Below are positions 55,401-64,000 of a DNA stretch of 64,000 nt, one piece after another. The notes under the pieces were generated by a model, which saw only the letters and a program-made list of their open reading frames with translations, made no database searches and was not told where the DNA came from. Each line of letters starts with the position of its first letter. Position 1 is the first letter of the stretch. The translations under genes and the position numbers were made by a program. Source of the DNA: Pelodera strongyloides (Eukaryota > Nematoda > Chromadorea > Rhabditida > Rhabditidae); assembly GCA_036852015.1 (NCBI GenBank), contig JAANDG010000044.1, positions 1-64,000 on the forward strand, read 5' to 3'.

Positions 55401-56949
55401 CGGCGTCAATACCAAGTTAAAGAAAAAAAAAGAACTCAGGGAGAGAAATCACTGATAGTGAGATTTGCCGGGGAGAAAATGCGACAGGTTTCTGAAGAAA
55501 TGCGCTCACCCTGACTGAATTGACGAGTTCCTTGGGACCCTTCTCCTCGATGGTCTCTTCGTCCATACAAGCCACATAGAACCGTTTAAGGGTGTTGATC
55601 GCCTTGGAGGAGTAACGTTTTGGGGATTCGTAGAGGTCTGGAAGGATTTGACATGTAGGCTAAAGCCACAAGATCATAAGGGAGTTGTTAATCGTATAGA
55701 GATGGTAGCAACATCAGACCAAATAATACAGAGGTAAGAAAGAGAGAGAGAAATGTATAGAGAGAGAGAGAAATATAGAGAGAGAAATATAGAGAGAGAG
55801 AGATAGAGAGAGAGAAGAGAGAGAGAGATAGAGAGATAGAAATAGAGAGAGAGAGATAGATAGAGAGAGAGAGCTAGAGAGAGATAGAGAGATAGAGAGA
55901 GAGAGAGAAAGAGAGAGAGGTATAAAGAGAGAGAGATAGAGAGACCAAGAGAGAGAGGCATAAAGAGAGAGAGAGAGAGAGAGAGAGAGGTAGAGAGAGG
56001 GAGAGAGAGCTAAAACCTCCTCACCTCTCATCTGTGACTGCACTTTCTCCCTCAATTCCGTAAAGTGTGAGTATGAGGTGAGATCATCTGGGATCGGATT
56101 CGCAGCCACCCATCCACCACATGAGAACTCGAAGAAATCGTCGCACGGGTCCACCTAATTAGGTTCATTGATTTATTGATTTTATGATTATCGATTTTAT
56201 GATTATCGATTTTATGAGCTAGCTTTTTGATGTGTGTTACATTTTTTAACGATCCACATATGTAATGAATGCAAAAAATTACACAGGTGATTTTTTCAAC
56301 CAAGATTTCTACCGATTATTTTAGTTTTTACATTTGTAACTTGATAAAATGCGGTCATTCAACACTGCAAGTAGTTTGTTAATTCAGTTCAATATTCAAA
56401 AAAAAACTGAAAGTGAGGCAAGAAAATATTGAAGGGTTCTAACTTCTTTTGACACGCAAGTTATAAATGTGATTACACGAAAGGCGGTGTAATAAGTAAG
56501 CGAATATGTTTGTTGTAGAAACTAGAAACCCACCGATGCGTTCAATGCAATTTGAAGGAGTTCGGCCGCTCTTTTGAATCCCTCCGAATCATCGACATCG
56601 CTCTTTTCCACTTTGGTAAGTTCACTGAAAAAAAATATATGCAAAATCTTTTAGGCTACAAGCTACAGGAGCAGGGGTGGTTCAACTTTTAAAGCTTATG
56701 ACTTGTTCCGCAGAGGTCCTGATTCCTGATCATTCTCGGACCCAGTTGATGTATATGATCAACAAGAACAAGCACAATTGCATCAAGTATCATATCATAA
56801 GGCTCTGATCAATTTCAAACCCACTAATTTTAGTTGAAATTAGCTAATTAGGTTGCTTACCTCTTTGGAGGGCTTATATGAGGACCAGCCAAGGCGACAG
56901 GAATAAGTAATAGGAGAAGTGGTAGAGCGTCCCGGCTGGACGACATCAT
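49431..56949 (-). CDS. Secreted neprilysin-like M13 zinc metallopeptidase
   Basis: Twenty-two exons (minus): 56949-56861, 56624-56534, 56154-56025, 55637-55510, 55150-54989, 54658-54584, 54351-54265, 54083-53952, 53585-53422, 53272-53218, 53089-52964, 52763-52665, 52480-52388, 52192-52113, 51861-51776, 51442-51391, 51172-51105, 50815-50721, 50291-50187, 50002-49904, 49701-49606, 49511-49431. Total 2193 nt, 730 residues, usual for M13, every junction in frame. Signal peptide [20 protein letters not shown], so secreted rather than type II membrane. [15 protein letters not shown] at 61, NAFYSS substrate-binding motif in exon 15, zinc site HEITH 563-567 with GENIADN 625-631 (Glu626 the third ligand), and C-terminal CVVW. 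It cleaves short peptides extracellularly. An acceptor-like TTTCCAG about 33 nt before the ATG suggests trans-splicing. Confidence 0.95.
50345..50550. repeat. Dispersed element with CGCCTCAGGCGGCG hairpin
   Basis: GACGCCTCAGGCGGCGATAG and CCGTCTGGT at 50510-50540 recur at 59332-59362 (CGCCTCTGGCGGCGATAG) and, on the other strand, at about 4345-4375. Preceding ACGTTTCA...AAGT(A/G)TGC.CAC is also shared. It lies in neprilysin intron 18. A SINE or short nonautonomous element is likely. Confidence 0.6.
52520..52615. repeat. CT microsatellite in neprilysin intron 12
   Basis: CTCTCTCTTTCTC-type tract within the intron between 52665 and 52480. Others of this kind are at 50060-50135, 54155-54240 and 55735-56010. 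Confidence 0.9.
53098..53170 (+). repeat. tRNA-derived sequence in neprilysin intron 10
   Basis: Plus strand, A-box-like TAGTCAAAGTGGATAA and perfect B box GGTTCAAATCC, T-stem CTGG/CCAG, and remnants of an acceptor stem (ATTGG/CCAGT). It fills most of the 128-nt intron, antisense to the gene. Probably a SINE or tRNA pseudogene. Confidence 0.55.
54859..55035. repeat. 59-bp triplication of exon 5 tail and splice donor
   Basis: TATGACACATACCGA.AG.AC begins at 54859, 54918 and 54977. The rightmost unit is the true end of neprilysin exon 5 with its donor (CTATCG|GTATGTG). The other two, in the intron, repeat the same coding tail (GCCTCCAC..ACACTAAGAATGTGT) and the same donor. Since 59 is not a multiple of 3, use of the extra donors shifts frame, and the third copy has an early in-frame TAA. 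Confidence 0.92.
55735..56010. repeat. Long GA microsatellite in neprilysin intron 3
   Basis: About 275 bp of GAGAGA/GATAGA. It ends about 14 bp before the donor of exon 3 (56025). On the transcribed strand it is a CT-rich pyrimidine tract placed right after the donor. The long Ser/Leu open frames here are artefacts that run into the real exon 3. Confidence 0.95.
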
Positions 56950-57647
56950 GCTCACCCGACCGACCAAGGTTCAACTCCCCTGGAAAGCAAATGTTTTGCC
57001 GTATTTGAATTTTAGCAAAGGTGTTCGTCAAATACGAAAGTAAGTTCCGATCAATTGTTTGAATAAATAAATTCCAATAAATTCTTTAAAGTGTCACAGT
57101 GACTACAAATCTTCATTTTGCTTCGAGTATACTTGCATGTAGGAAAGAATAGAGCAAAATACTTAACCAAAACCAAATATAATTTGAAAAGTTCTAATTC
57201 AGGCTCTGGGAGTGAACTGGTGGAAAAGTTGATCTACTAAATCATACTATATCCTATACAGACCAAATAATATAATATTCAAATAAAAAGTGAGAACAAG
57301 GCGTGAAATGTACTTTCTACAAAAGAACGTAAACAAAACAATTACGAGCAAATGTAATGACTTCAAGGCATATCCCTAATAATAAGCACATGAAAACCTA
57401 AACGGTGAAAAGTGTTAGAGAACGTTTAATTCTCTAAACATTCGAATAATATAATCATTCAAGAATATGTAAATAGGGAAAATATTTCAACGAAAAACAC
57501 CAACCTTTTAACAATCAGTTAACTATTGGCTAGGCAAATAGTATATCTCTAGAAGTGTGTTATTATCTCATCTTCTCACGTGACACACAACCACAAAAAA
57601 CCACAAAAAAACTTAGCTAGCATATTTATTTTCGTTCTACAGTTTTT
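56950..57647. other. Upstream region of the neprilysin gene
   Basis: AT-rich and without a clear TATA box close to the start. 57090-57130 carries TTTAAAGTGTCACAGTGACTA, resembling a lone MITE end (compare TTTAAAGGGTCACAGTCACT at 55325). No gene recognised. Confidence 0.45.
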
Positions 57648-57757
57648 AGTATGGTGACAATGTAATACAGTTGCAAAGCTGAAACTTAAAGGAATTGACG
57701 GAAGAGCACCACCAGGAGTGGAGCCTGTCTTGTGTCTTAATCTGACTCAACACAGAA
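57648..57757 (+). pseudogene. 18S rRNA gene fragment
   Basis: GCTGAAACTTAAAGGAATTG, then ACGGAAGAGCACCACCAGGA and GTGGAGCCTG are the universally conserved eukaryotic small-subunit segment around the 1100s. TTAATCTGACTCAACAC follows with changes. AGTATGGT upstream is separated from TGCAAAGCTG by an extra ~16 nt. Some universally conserved bases are altered (GGAAGAGCAC; GTCTTGTGTCTTAAT), so it is a decayed fragment, not part of a working rDNA unit. Confidence 0.9.
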
Positions 57758-57962
57758 TACGACCTTAATTCGGTCACGTCTATGTTTTATTCCCTCCCCC
57801 TCTTTCCCAAAGAATAACATCATAATATATTCTAATGTGCTTGCTTTCAATCACATCATTGGGGCATTAAAGCCTCATCTTAATATTTATTCAGATTCCT
57901 GAATACTGATCCCATTACTGGAATGCCTATAGAATAGCACGTGACCAAATTAAGGTCGTATT
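57758..57962. mobile_element. 205-bp MITE abutting the 18S fragment
   Basis: ATACGACCTTAATTCGGTCACGT at the left and ACGTGACCAAATTAAGGTCGTAT at the right are near perfect inverted ends. The 18S similarity stops exactly where the element starts, and I see none resuming after it. Confidence 0.85.
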
Positions 57963-58500
57963 ATTGCTTATTGTTAGGAATTTGCTTAGGGACAATAGTA
58001 TTTTTGTTTGTTGGTCTAATCGAATAGAAATACAATTTGTTATGCTGAAAGCAATTCATTAAGTTCCCTGGAAGAAAATAAATACTATAAACCTAAAACT
58101 CTAAATAACATATTTTCGCTGCACTTTTTGAGTTTTTCAAGAGAATATAGATTTCGAGTTTTTTGAAAAGTATGACAAACACCTGCATTCCTATCCTATG
58201 TTTTTATGCTAACTGTAAGTGAATTGAGCCTGATTTTTTTTATTCAAATCACACGCATAAGATGCATTTGAATGCATTTGTTACCCAAAATCCGTTCCAA
58301 AAACCGGATGTCATACTGCTTAAATGGATAAGAACAACCTAACGCCGTTGATACGTAGGCACAGGATGTGGGATTTGTGTCTGGTGACATCGCAACTTCA
58401 AATCGGGGTAAACTCGATAAATACACGTAAAAAAAAACTTTACAATCAAAGTAATTAACAGGAATGAGAATGACCTCGATGGTCTCCCAAGTTTCCTAAT
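57963..58500. other. No gene seen
   Basis: AT-rich spacer. The only longer frame (58244-58426, minus) has no supporting signals. Confidence 0.4.
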
Positions 58501-58755
58501 ATGAATGAACCAGTTGTACAGTTGTACTACAACTCAAAGCTCAAGGACGTTCGGTACAAAAATGCCGAAAAAACGTCGTCTCGGACAATTTTCGAACCAT
58601 CTAATTGGAATAATTTAGAGGAACTGAACAATTATTTCCCACATGAACTTACAAAAGTCTGTAGAATTGAGTTCAAGGAAATGTTTTTCTTTAGTAAGGG
58701 ATATAAAATAATCTTGAATGCTGATCATAGTGCATCTGGCGTCTTATTCAAATGA
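58501..58755 (+). CDS. Unassigned 84-codon ORF
   Basis: ATG to TGA without introns. Composition is protein-like and not low complexity (MNEPVVQLYYNSKLKDVRY; WNNLEELNNYFPHELTKV; IILNADHSASGVLFK). No signal peptide, no membrane segment, no family recognised. A possible fragment of a transposon or of a degraded gene. About 300 bp later on the same strand is a second such ORF. Confidence 0.35.
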   Translation: MNEPVVQLYYNSKLKDVRYKNAEKTSSRTIFEPSNWNNLEELNNYFPHELTKVCRIEFKEMFFFSKGYKIILNADHSASGVLFK

Positions 58756-59053
58756 GCGTCTGAATACAGGCACTTATTCCCTTTAAAAACACCTCCCAAA
58801 AGTAAAGCAAATGAAAAACTGATTTAGAATTTTGGAATGATTTTTGTCCTCCAAAACCTATATACAAATTGTCGGTTTGGATTAGTGAACGTCTAAAATT
58901 TAAATAAAAGACCAGATAAAGATCATTTCCGGAATGAATTAAAAATTATCTTAAATTCTCAGAAACGAAATAACTTTTGAACCAGTGGCCATGTTAAAAT
59001 AAAGAGTATGTCATACATGGCATTAAAATGTTCAAATGTTTGAACTCGTATAA

Positions 59054-59245
59054 ATGAGCGCGTGCCCACGAAAAAAAATTGTAAATTCAACAGGAAATCC
59101 AAGTTATGAATGTCAAGAATGCCCAAAGATCTTATTATATAAAGGAGAAGAGCTTACTTGGTCTTTTGTTTGTGTGAACCAAACGAAAATTAGAATATCT
59201 AAGAGGCTACAAAAGGAGAATCGGAGCCCAGTGTTGAGCAAGTGA
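59054..59245 (+). CDS. Unassigned 63-codon ORF with CxxC-like spacing
   Basis: ATG to TGA. Contains YECQECPKILLYKGEELTW and FVCVNQTKIRISKRL. CQEC and later Cys could bind zinc, but the pattern is incomplete. Not recognised. It may belong with the ORF at 58501 to one decayed gene. Confidence 0.3.
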   Translation: MSACPRKKIVNSTGNPSYECQECPKILLYKGEELTWSFVCVNQTKIRISKRLQKENRSPVLSK

Positions 59246-59329
59246 AATCGAACCTTATTTCATGATTTTTCAAGATATGTTGCAAACGTTTCACACAAGT
59301 GTGCTCACTGTTCCCGCATCTTAAACATT

Positions 59330-59365
59330 GAACGTCGCCTCTGGCGGCGATAGCCGTCTGGTGTT
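59330..59365 (+). repeat. CGCCTCTGGCGGCGATAG element end
   Basis: Third member of the dispersed family also seen at 50510 and 4345 (minus). CACACAAGTGTGCTCACTGT just before it parallels TATAAGTATGCACACTTTTT at 50475. Confidence 0.6.
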
Positions 59366-59479
59366 ACATAAAACAAGAACCCTAACATGGAAAATGATGA
59401 CATAGCACATAGCTCTAAAATCAGTGTACTGAATTTCGCTGCTCGTGTGTAAAAGGGGGAGAAATAGCGTTTCGCACGT

Positions 59480-59885
59480 TCGTCAATTGTATTTGTGTGT
59501 ACTAATAACGACGGTCACAAGAGTGTCTGTGTCCGAATAGGCCTGCAGGCTAACAGTCGTTTAGGAGAGCAGGCCCTCGTTCGAGAGCATACTCGCACTC
59601 TTGAACGCTCAGGGCCTAAAAGGGAGAGAGATAGGCCTAAGGGGGGAGAAATCAGGCCTGCAGTCAGGCTCCGCCCATTCAACTCACGAATAATGGACAA
59701 TGAGTACAGGACTGGATATTGAAGGTCTGGTTTTTTGGAGAACTTGGTCCTCGAAGGACTGTGACCCTCTTGAGGTCCAACAACGCACGGTGGCCTCCTA
59801 TTATGGAGTGTCCAAGACCTGAAGCTAGAAAAAAATGAACTTTGTTTAGTAAAAGACCAGGGTCAAAGAGGATCGGACCCCTCAA
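59480..59885. other. GC-richer patch, no gene assigned
   Basis: AGGCCTGCAGGCT, AGGCCTAAAAGGG, AGGCCTAAGGGGG and AGGCCTGCAGTCAGGC recur between 59538 and 59668, a short degenerate repeat. The plus-strand frame 59495-59722 (75 codons, Arg-rich) is open through it, without splice or start support. Confidence 0.35.
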
Positions 59886-61014
59886 GACTTATTTTTATTC
59901 TTTTATCTTTACGCTCATGATTAAATAAATAATACGAAACAGAGCTCTTCCAGTAAACTATTCTTGCAAACAACAAGTGCTAGAGTCTAGAGAACGGAAT
60001 GAAAAGATACTGTAATTCGAAAGAAAGGGATACCGTAGTCACATCTTATTGATAGATTTCTGAAATATGCATGCCCGTTGAGGACAAATAGGTATATGCT
60101 ACAACCTACAAGAAGATATATTTTTATTGATTTGATTGTAGTTTTTGTTATATCATTTCGCTTTTACTTTTGTCTCCTGCTGTCCTGCTAATTACTTAAC
60201 AGATAAATAACGAATAATCTTTAATATAAGAGATCTACGACTAACATATTATATTTAACATCCAACTCTAATTATTATACAAAAAAAGGTTATAATAAAA
60301 AAATTATTAGAAAAAAATTAGGCATTTGTCCTGCGAGATTGTTTTTCGTCTTTGAATAGTACTAAACGCGTCATTTATATTCGGTCTAATTTATTCAGTC
60401 ACTTGATATCTCCCCTTCAGAGAGTTTGCAGCCGAATTAGCATATTACATTTTTAGGGAACTACAGCCTCCTTCTATAAATAAAATGTTTTTAAAGGGTC
60501 GGACTCACAAACCGGGATCACCACAAAATTGTTTTTTTTTTTGTTCCTACACTTATTTTTAAAAAAAAATTTTATAAATGGTCAAAATATGAAATGTCTG
60601 GAAAATTTCTCCTTTCCCGTAAAATTATTCTACGTCTGATATAAGTGAAAACTTAATGACGATTTATCCCCACTATTTTATTCAGGAAGCTATGTTATAG
60701 TATAGTAAATAATTAAGCGGGCCTTCTCTTATTATAGTAAAGCCTCCGCTCATAAAAAAATACTTGTAAGGCTCCTCTAAAAACAACCAAGCCTAAATAA
60801 TGGTATTGGCACTAAAAAAAACACGGCAATTAAAACTGAGCGCCGCCTTTTGAATTACAAAGAAATGAGGAATAATTAGTTACATACACAAGTCACAAAT
60901 CAAGTATCCCTACGCAGAGCAATTATAAAGAATGCAAACTTTGTCAAGAGTGTCAGCCCCCCTAATTGTAAGAAAGCGAATATTTTTTTAAAGTTTATCA
61001 TTAGCTATACCTTA

Positions 61015-61115
61015 GGTCTAACCCTAGATGTAGAGATCTGGTCAGCCTGGACTGGACGTCGCACCCGAGGCAAACCGTTTGCTCTACCATTCCAAACCAT
61101 ACTATACTGGCTCAA
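61015..61115 (-). repeat. Degenerate tRNA-like sequence
   Basis: On the minus strand AATGGTAGAGCAAACGG looks like an A box and CGGGTGCGACGTCC like a decayed B box. Weak; a SINE relic is possible. Confidence 0.3.
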
Positions 61116-61554
61116 TAATATTCTTTTCTGGGCGTAAAGATGAACTTTGATATGAGGAGTTTTCTCTTGAACTAAGTGAGAACTTTTGGGAGGCATCTAC
61201 GGTTTGTTATAGTTATAGACTGTCACATCAAAAAGCGGGAATATATAGCTAGCAACTAGGATATGTAAAATAAAACTGTAAAAACAGGTAATTATCGTTT
61301 TAGGGTTCAACATTTACGAAAGCAATTAGACTTCGTGTACCAGATCCTGGCGAGGGAGTCAAAACTTTAGGCAAATTTTTACCGAAAAGGAGCCCTGTTA
61401 TAGGGTAGTTACGAGTCTAGGCGGTGGTAATACTGGTAATAGAGACAGATTAGCCAGTCTCAGTCAGGTTTCTTCAAGGAGAAAAGGCGTTTAGGGATTA
61501 CGCACCATACTACATTTTTTAGGTTTGTGCCGTTTACTATACACTATACTGCCA

Positions 61555-61625
61555 TACCAATACCGAGCAGGGAGCGAACCAGCTAAAAGCTGGAGTTAAA
61601 CTGTCCGCTGCGGGCTTATTGGGCT
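61555..61625 (-). repeat. tRNA-derived sequence
   Basis: Minus strand TAGCCCAATAAGCCCG (A-box-like) and CTGGTTCGCTCCC (B box GGTTCGCTCCC) at tRNA spacing. No convincing acceptor stem. Confidence 0.4.
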
Positions 61626-63682
61626 ATACACCCGGACACCAGTGGACACCTCCTACTGGACACCCAACGACAACCATGGACAGACTTGGACAACTTGGAT
61701 ACCCGTGGCCACCCATGTTCCAAAATGTTGAGGAACGCTAAGAATCGGGAGCATTTGAAACTGAAGCGTACTATCCGCATGTATAGTCCAATAAGTCCAG
61801 CTGCGGCACCAACGTGATATCCACGGTATTTGTTGAGTTGAATATGGCCTCTGGGCACTGCCATTCTAATACATTACAATATGCTAATTTGCGCTTTAGG
61901 GGCTAATCTTCAATAAAAATAGTTTTTTTTTTATATTTTTTGTACCCTGTCTTGCTATTATGATCATTTTCAATACCTGATTGGTGTTTCTATCCAAAAC
62001 ACTATAAGAGAGCACCCACTTTAGCACCACTGAGGCGCCTTGCAAAAACGCAAATACATAGCGAAAATGGTACGCAAACAGTACGCAACACAGACCCTTG
62101 ACGGGGTAAACATCCCATTTACTTGCGCACTCATTGTTAATATAGAAATCTGAACACTTTGAAAAACTACACTACATGTTCCAGTGCACAATTCAATGAA
62201 TTGGCCTAACACTAGGGTTTAGTATGCGATTTTTAGATTATGCAAATCATTTGTGAAAGGTAGGGTAGGAGAAAGGTAATATTAGTCCAGTCATAACTCC
62301 GGATAGCTATGTAAAACATTAAAATAACGTTTCGGAATAATTCGTATTCAAATTGGCCATTAGACGGAAAACAGGTTTTATCTACATATAACATATGCAA
62401 AAGGAAAATGTACCCGACAAAAATTCAGTGTGAATTGGGAAAGCATAAACTGAGTGCAATATACGGCGCTCTCGATACCATTTATATACTGCTCTCTCTC
62501 TTGTAGATTAATAACTAATTTTGACAATAAGCTCCGAAAAACAAAACACAAACTTTTTATCGTTTATTACTATCGGTATCAAATAAGTCTCAATAAGCTA
62601 AAAGCCTTGCGCGCTCTACTGCAATTCGCTTGTTTTGGCTATATGAATGGCCAGAACTGAAACGACTATATAAGCCTCATAAAATGATAAATGCCTAAAT
62701 AAAAACTATATATTCGCCCAAAACAATACCATTGTTATTGCAATGTATGAGGATTATAGGTATATATTTCCTTCTGTGACTATAAACGGCTAAAGTTTAT
62801 TGTGACAAGAATACTACCAATAAAATTACAGTATGCGTAGTTTGAAATCCGGACATTCGTTCAGCTTTTATATATACAGTGGTTTGTTTGTTTGTTTGTT
62901 TGTTTGCATCACGTTACAGGTTACAGTCACAGAATACTATCAAACTGATTGTGAGAAGAAAATTCACTAAACTATGAAAATCACAATAACGCTCATAACT
63001 AAATTAAGAAGAAAGTCTTAACTTGTTTATTATTAATACTCTTTGTTTACAAATAATTAAAACAGAAAAACGTAGACAAAGCGGGTTCAAAATGAGGACA
63101 CGTAAGGAAAAAATGTGAGAAATAATAGCCAGAAAAGGATCAAGTCTGTACTGTATGGATGTGAGGCTGAGATTGCAATCTTGGATGTTCATTCAGATAA
63201 GAACATGTATTTATAAGAAAATGTGAATATAAATGATCTATGATAATGTAGAGGAATTGAGAAAATATTGGTATATTTGAGAGCTAGGGCTAAGCTATGA
63301 CGATGCTAGACTAAAAATAAAAATAAAACAAAAATAGTGCAAACTAGAAAGTCATCAGTAAAAGTGAAATTTGGTCCAGTAATGGGTATATGTGGAATGG
63401 TTGATTGAGAGGTATATACTACAAACTACATAGAAAGGGATGTGTACCTTGCATATGCTAAAACCATAGTGTGGCATAAACTTATATTCCCTTAGCAAAT
63501 CCTACCAAAAGGCGTAATTTAGGATTTTAATCCTGAATATTTCCATTTTGAAACCTTATTGTTAGGTGTGTGTGAATACACTCCAGAGATAGTAGTAACT
63601 ATTTTTCACACGAAAAATGTGAAAAATGTGAAAGCATAAACTTTCATTGTTCTTCCGCGTTGCGCTAGAATTGTTATTTATT

Positions 63683-63684
<2 letters not shown>

Positions 63685-63750
<66 letters not shown>
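63685..63750. repeat. T homopolymer of about 65
   Basis: An uninterrupted T run. It is the reverse of a poly(A) tail, so a retroposed element may lie to its right in minus orientation (63751-64000). That stretch holds AATAATAATAATTTATTACG at 63848 and, at 63957, a third copy of the CTTCAAGAG.GTGCACC segment running off the window. Confidence 0.8.
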
Positions 63751-63751
<1 letters not shown>

Positions 63752-64000
63752 TTTTGTTATCTTTGCTGTTATATGAGACCAATGCGGTAAATTCCACTCA
63801 GGGCTGGAACTTCGAATCTCATAGTAAAGTAACCTTTCGAGATACAAAAATAATAATAATTTATTACGTACACATAAAATGCTGAGAACATGCAACGTAC
63901 AGTTATGACTTGATCGCAGACTTCGTTTAGTAGGCAGTGTAGAAGTATTTTTTTTTTACGCTTCAAGAGCGTGCACCTTTATTCAAGGGTGAAAATACAG

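Larger units (their letters stand above)
59900..63680. other. AT-rich intergenic sequence with short repeats
   Basis: No supported exon in nearly 4 kb. A lone MITE end, TTTAAAGGGTCGGACTC, is at 60495. tRNA-derived sequences near 61.05 and 61.6 kb and a GTTT run at 62883-62906 are noted separately or here. Confidence 0.5.

Noticed and set aside
55674..56154. Long Ser/Leu-rich ORFs on the minus strand
   Set aside because: They are the CT strand of a GA microsatellite read through the donor of neprilysin exon 3.
46725..56949. Operon of EF-hand gene B and the neprilysin gene (both minus)
   Set aside because: The gap from the neprilysin stop to the EF-hand start is about 1.15 kb, and gene B has its own TATA box. 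Nematode operon spacing is usually about 100 bp.
56900..56990. tRNA-like GGTAGAGC...GGTTCAACTCC
   Set aside because: Read on the other strand this is the first exon (signal peptide) and leader of the neprilysin gene, which joins in frame to exon 2. The box-like motifs are coincidental.

Overview
The window is nuclear DNA of an invertebrate animal, most likely a nematode. Genes are broken into many exons, none longer than about 200 bp. Introns follow GT...AG with pyrimidine-TTTCAG or TTCCAG acceptors and are often only 45-60 nt. One gene looks like a nematode MSP-domain protein. Several first coding exons begin a few bases after an acceptor-like TTTCCAG, as expected for spliced-leader trans-splicing. 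I cannot name the species. AT-rich intergenic and intronic DNA is full of tandem repeats and inverted-repeat (MITE-like) elements.

Layout. 1-11.2 kb is mostly tandem and dispersed repeats with exon-like debris and no convincing gene. 11.2-20.9 kb (minus) holds a 15-exon gene for a 596-residue protein I do not recognise: a Pro-rich N-terminus, a helical domain, then long Ser/Asp/Gly-rich disordered segments. Its third intron contains a roughly 3.5 kb satellite of 104-bp units. 21-31 kb is accessory sequence with a duplicated 566-bp block, a possible broken gene at 23.7-25.35 kb, a small two-exon gene at 25.46-25.78 kb and a few uncertain ORFs. 33.2-39.1 kb (plus) is a complete 14-exon SLC17-type MFS transporter with a GC-AG intron. 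40.8-42.7 kb (minus) is a 7-exon MSP-like gene. 43.6-45.5 kb (plus) and 46.7-48.3 kb (minus) are two tail-to-tail paralogues for secreted four-EF-hand proteins. 49.4-56.9 kb (minus) is a complete 22-exon secreted neprilysin-type (M13) metallopeptidase. 57-64 kb is AT-rich and repeat-bearing, with an 18S rRNA gene fragment cut by a MITE and two unassigned ORFs.

How the parts fit. The four right-hand genes are ordinary animal genes (metabolite or anion transport, cytoskeletal or sperm-type MSP fold, extracellular calcium binding, extracellular peptide cleavage); nothing in the sequence shows that they share a pathway. The window is most notable for recent local rearrangement. An orphan copy of one neprilysin exon lies inverted inside an intron of an EF-hand gene. 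A 59-bp exon tail with its splice donor is triplicated in the neprilysin gene. A 97-bp unit is triplicated to fill an MSP-gene intron. Inverted repeats flank an MSP-gene exon, and tandemly duplicated phase-1 exons occur in the unrecognised gene.

Exon models were built by hand from splice consensus and reading-frame continuity. For the five large genes every junction keeps frame from start to stop, which is the main support for them.
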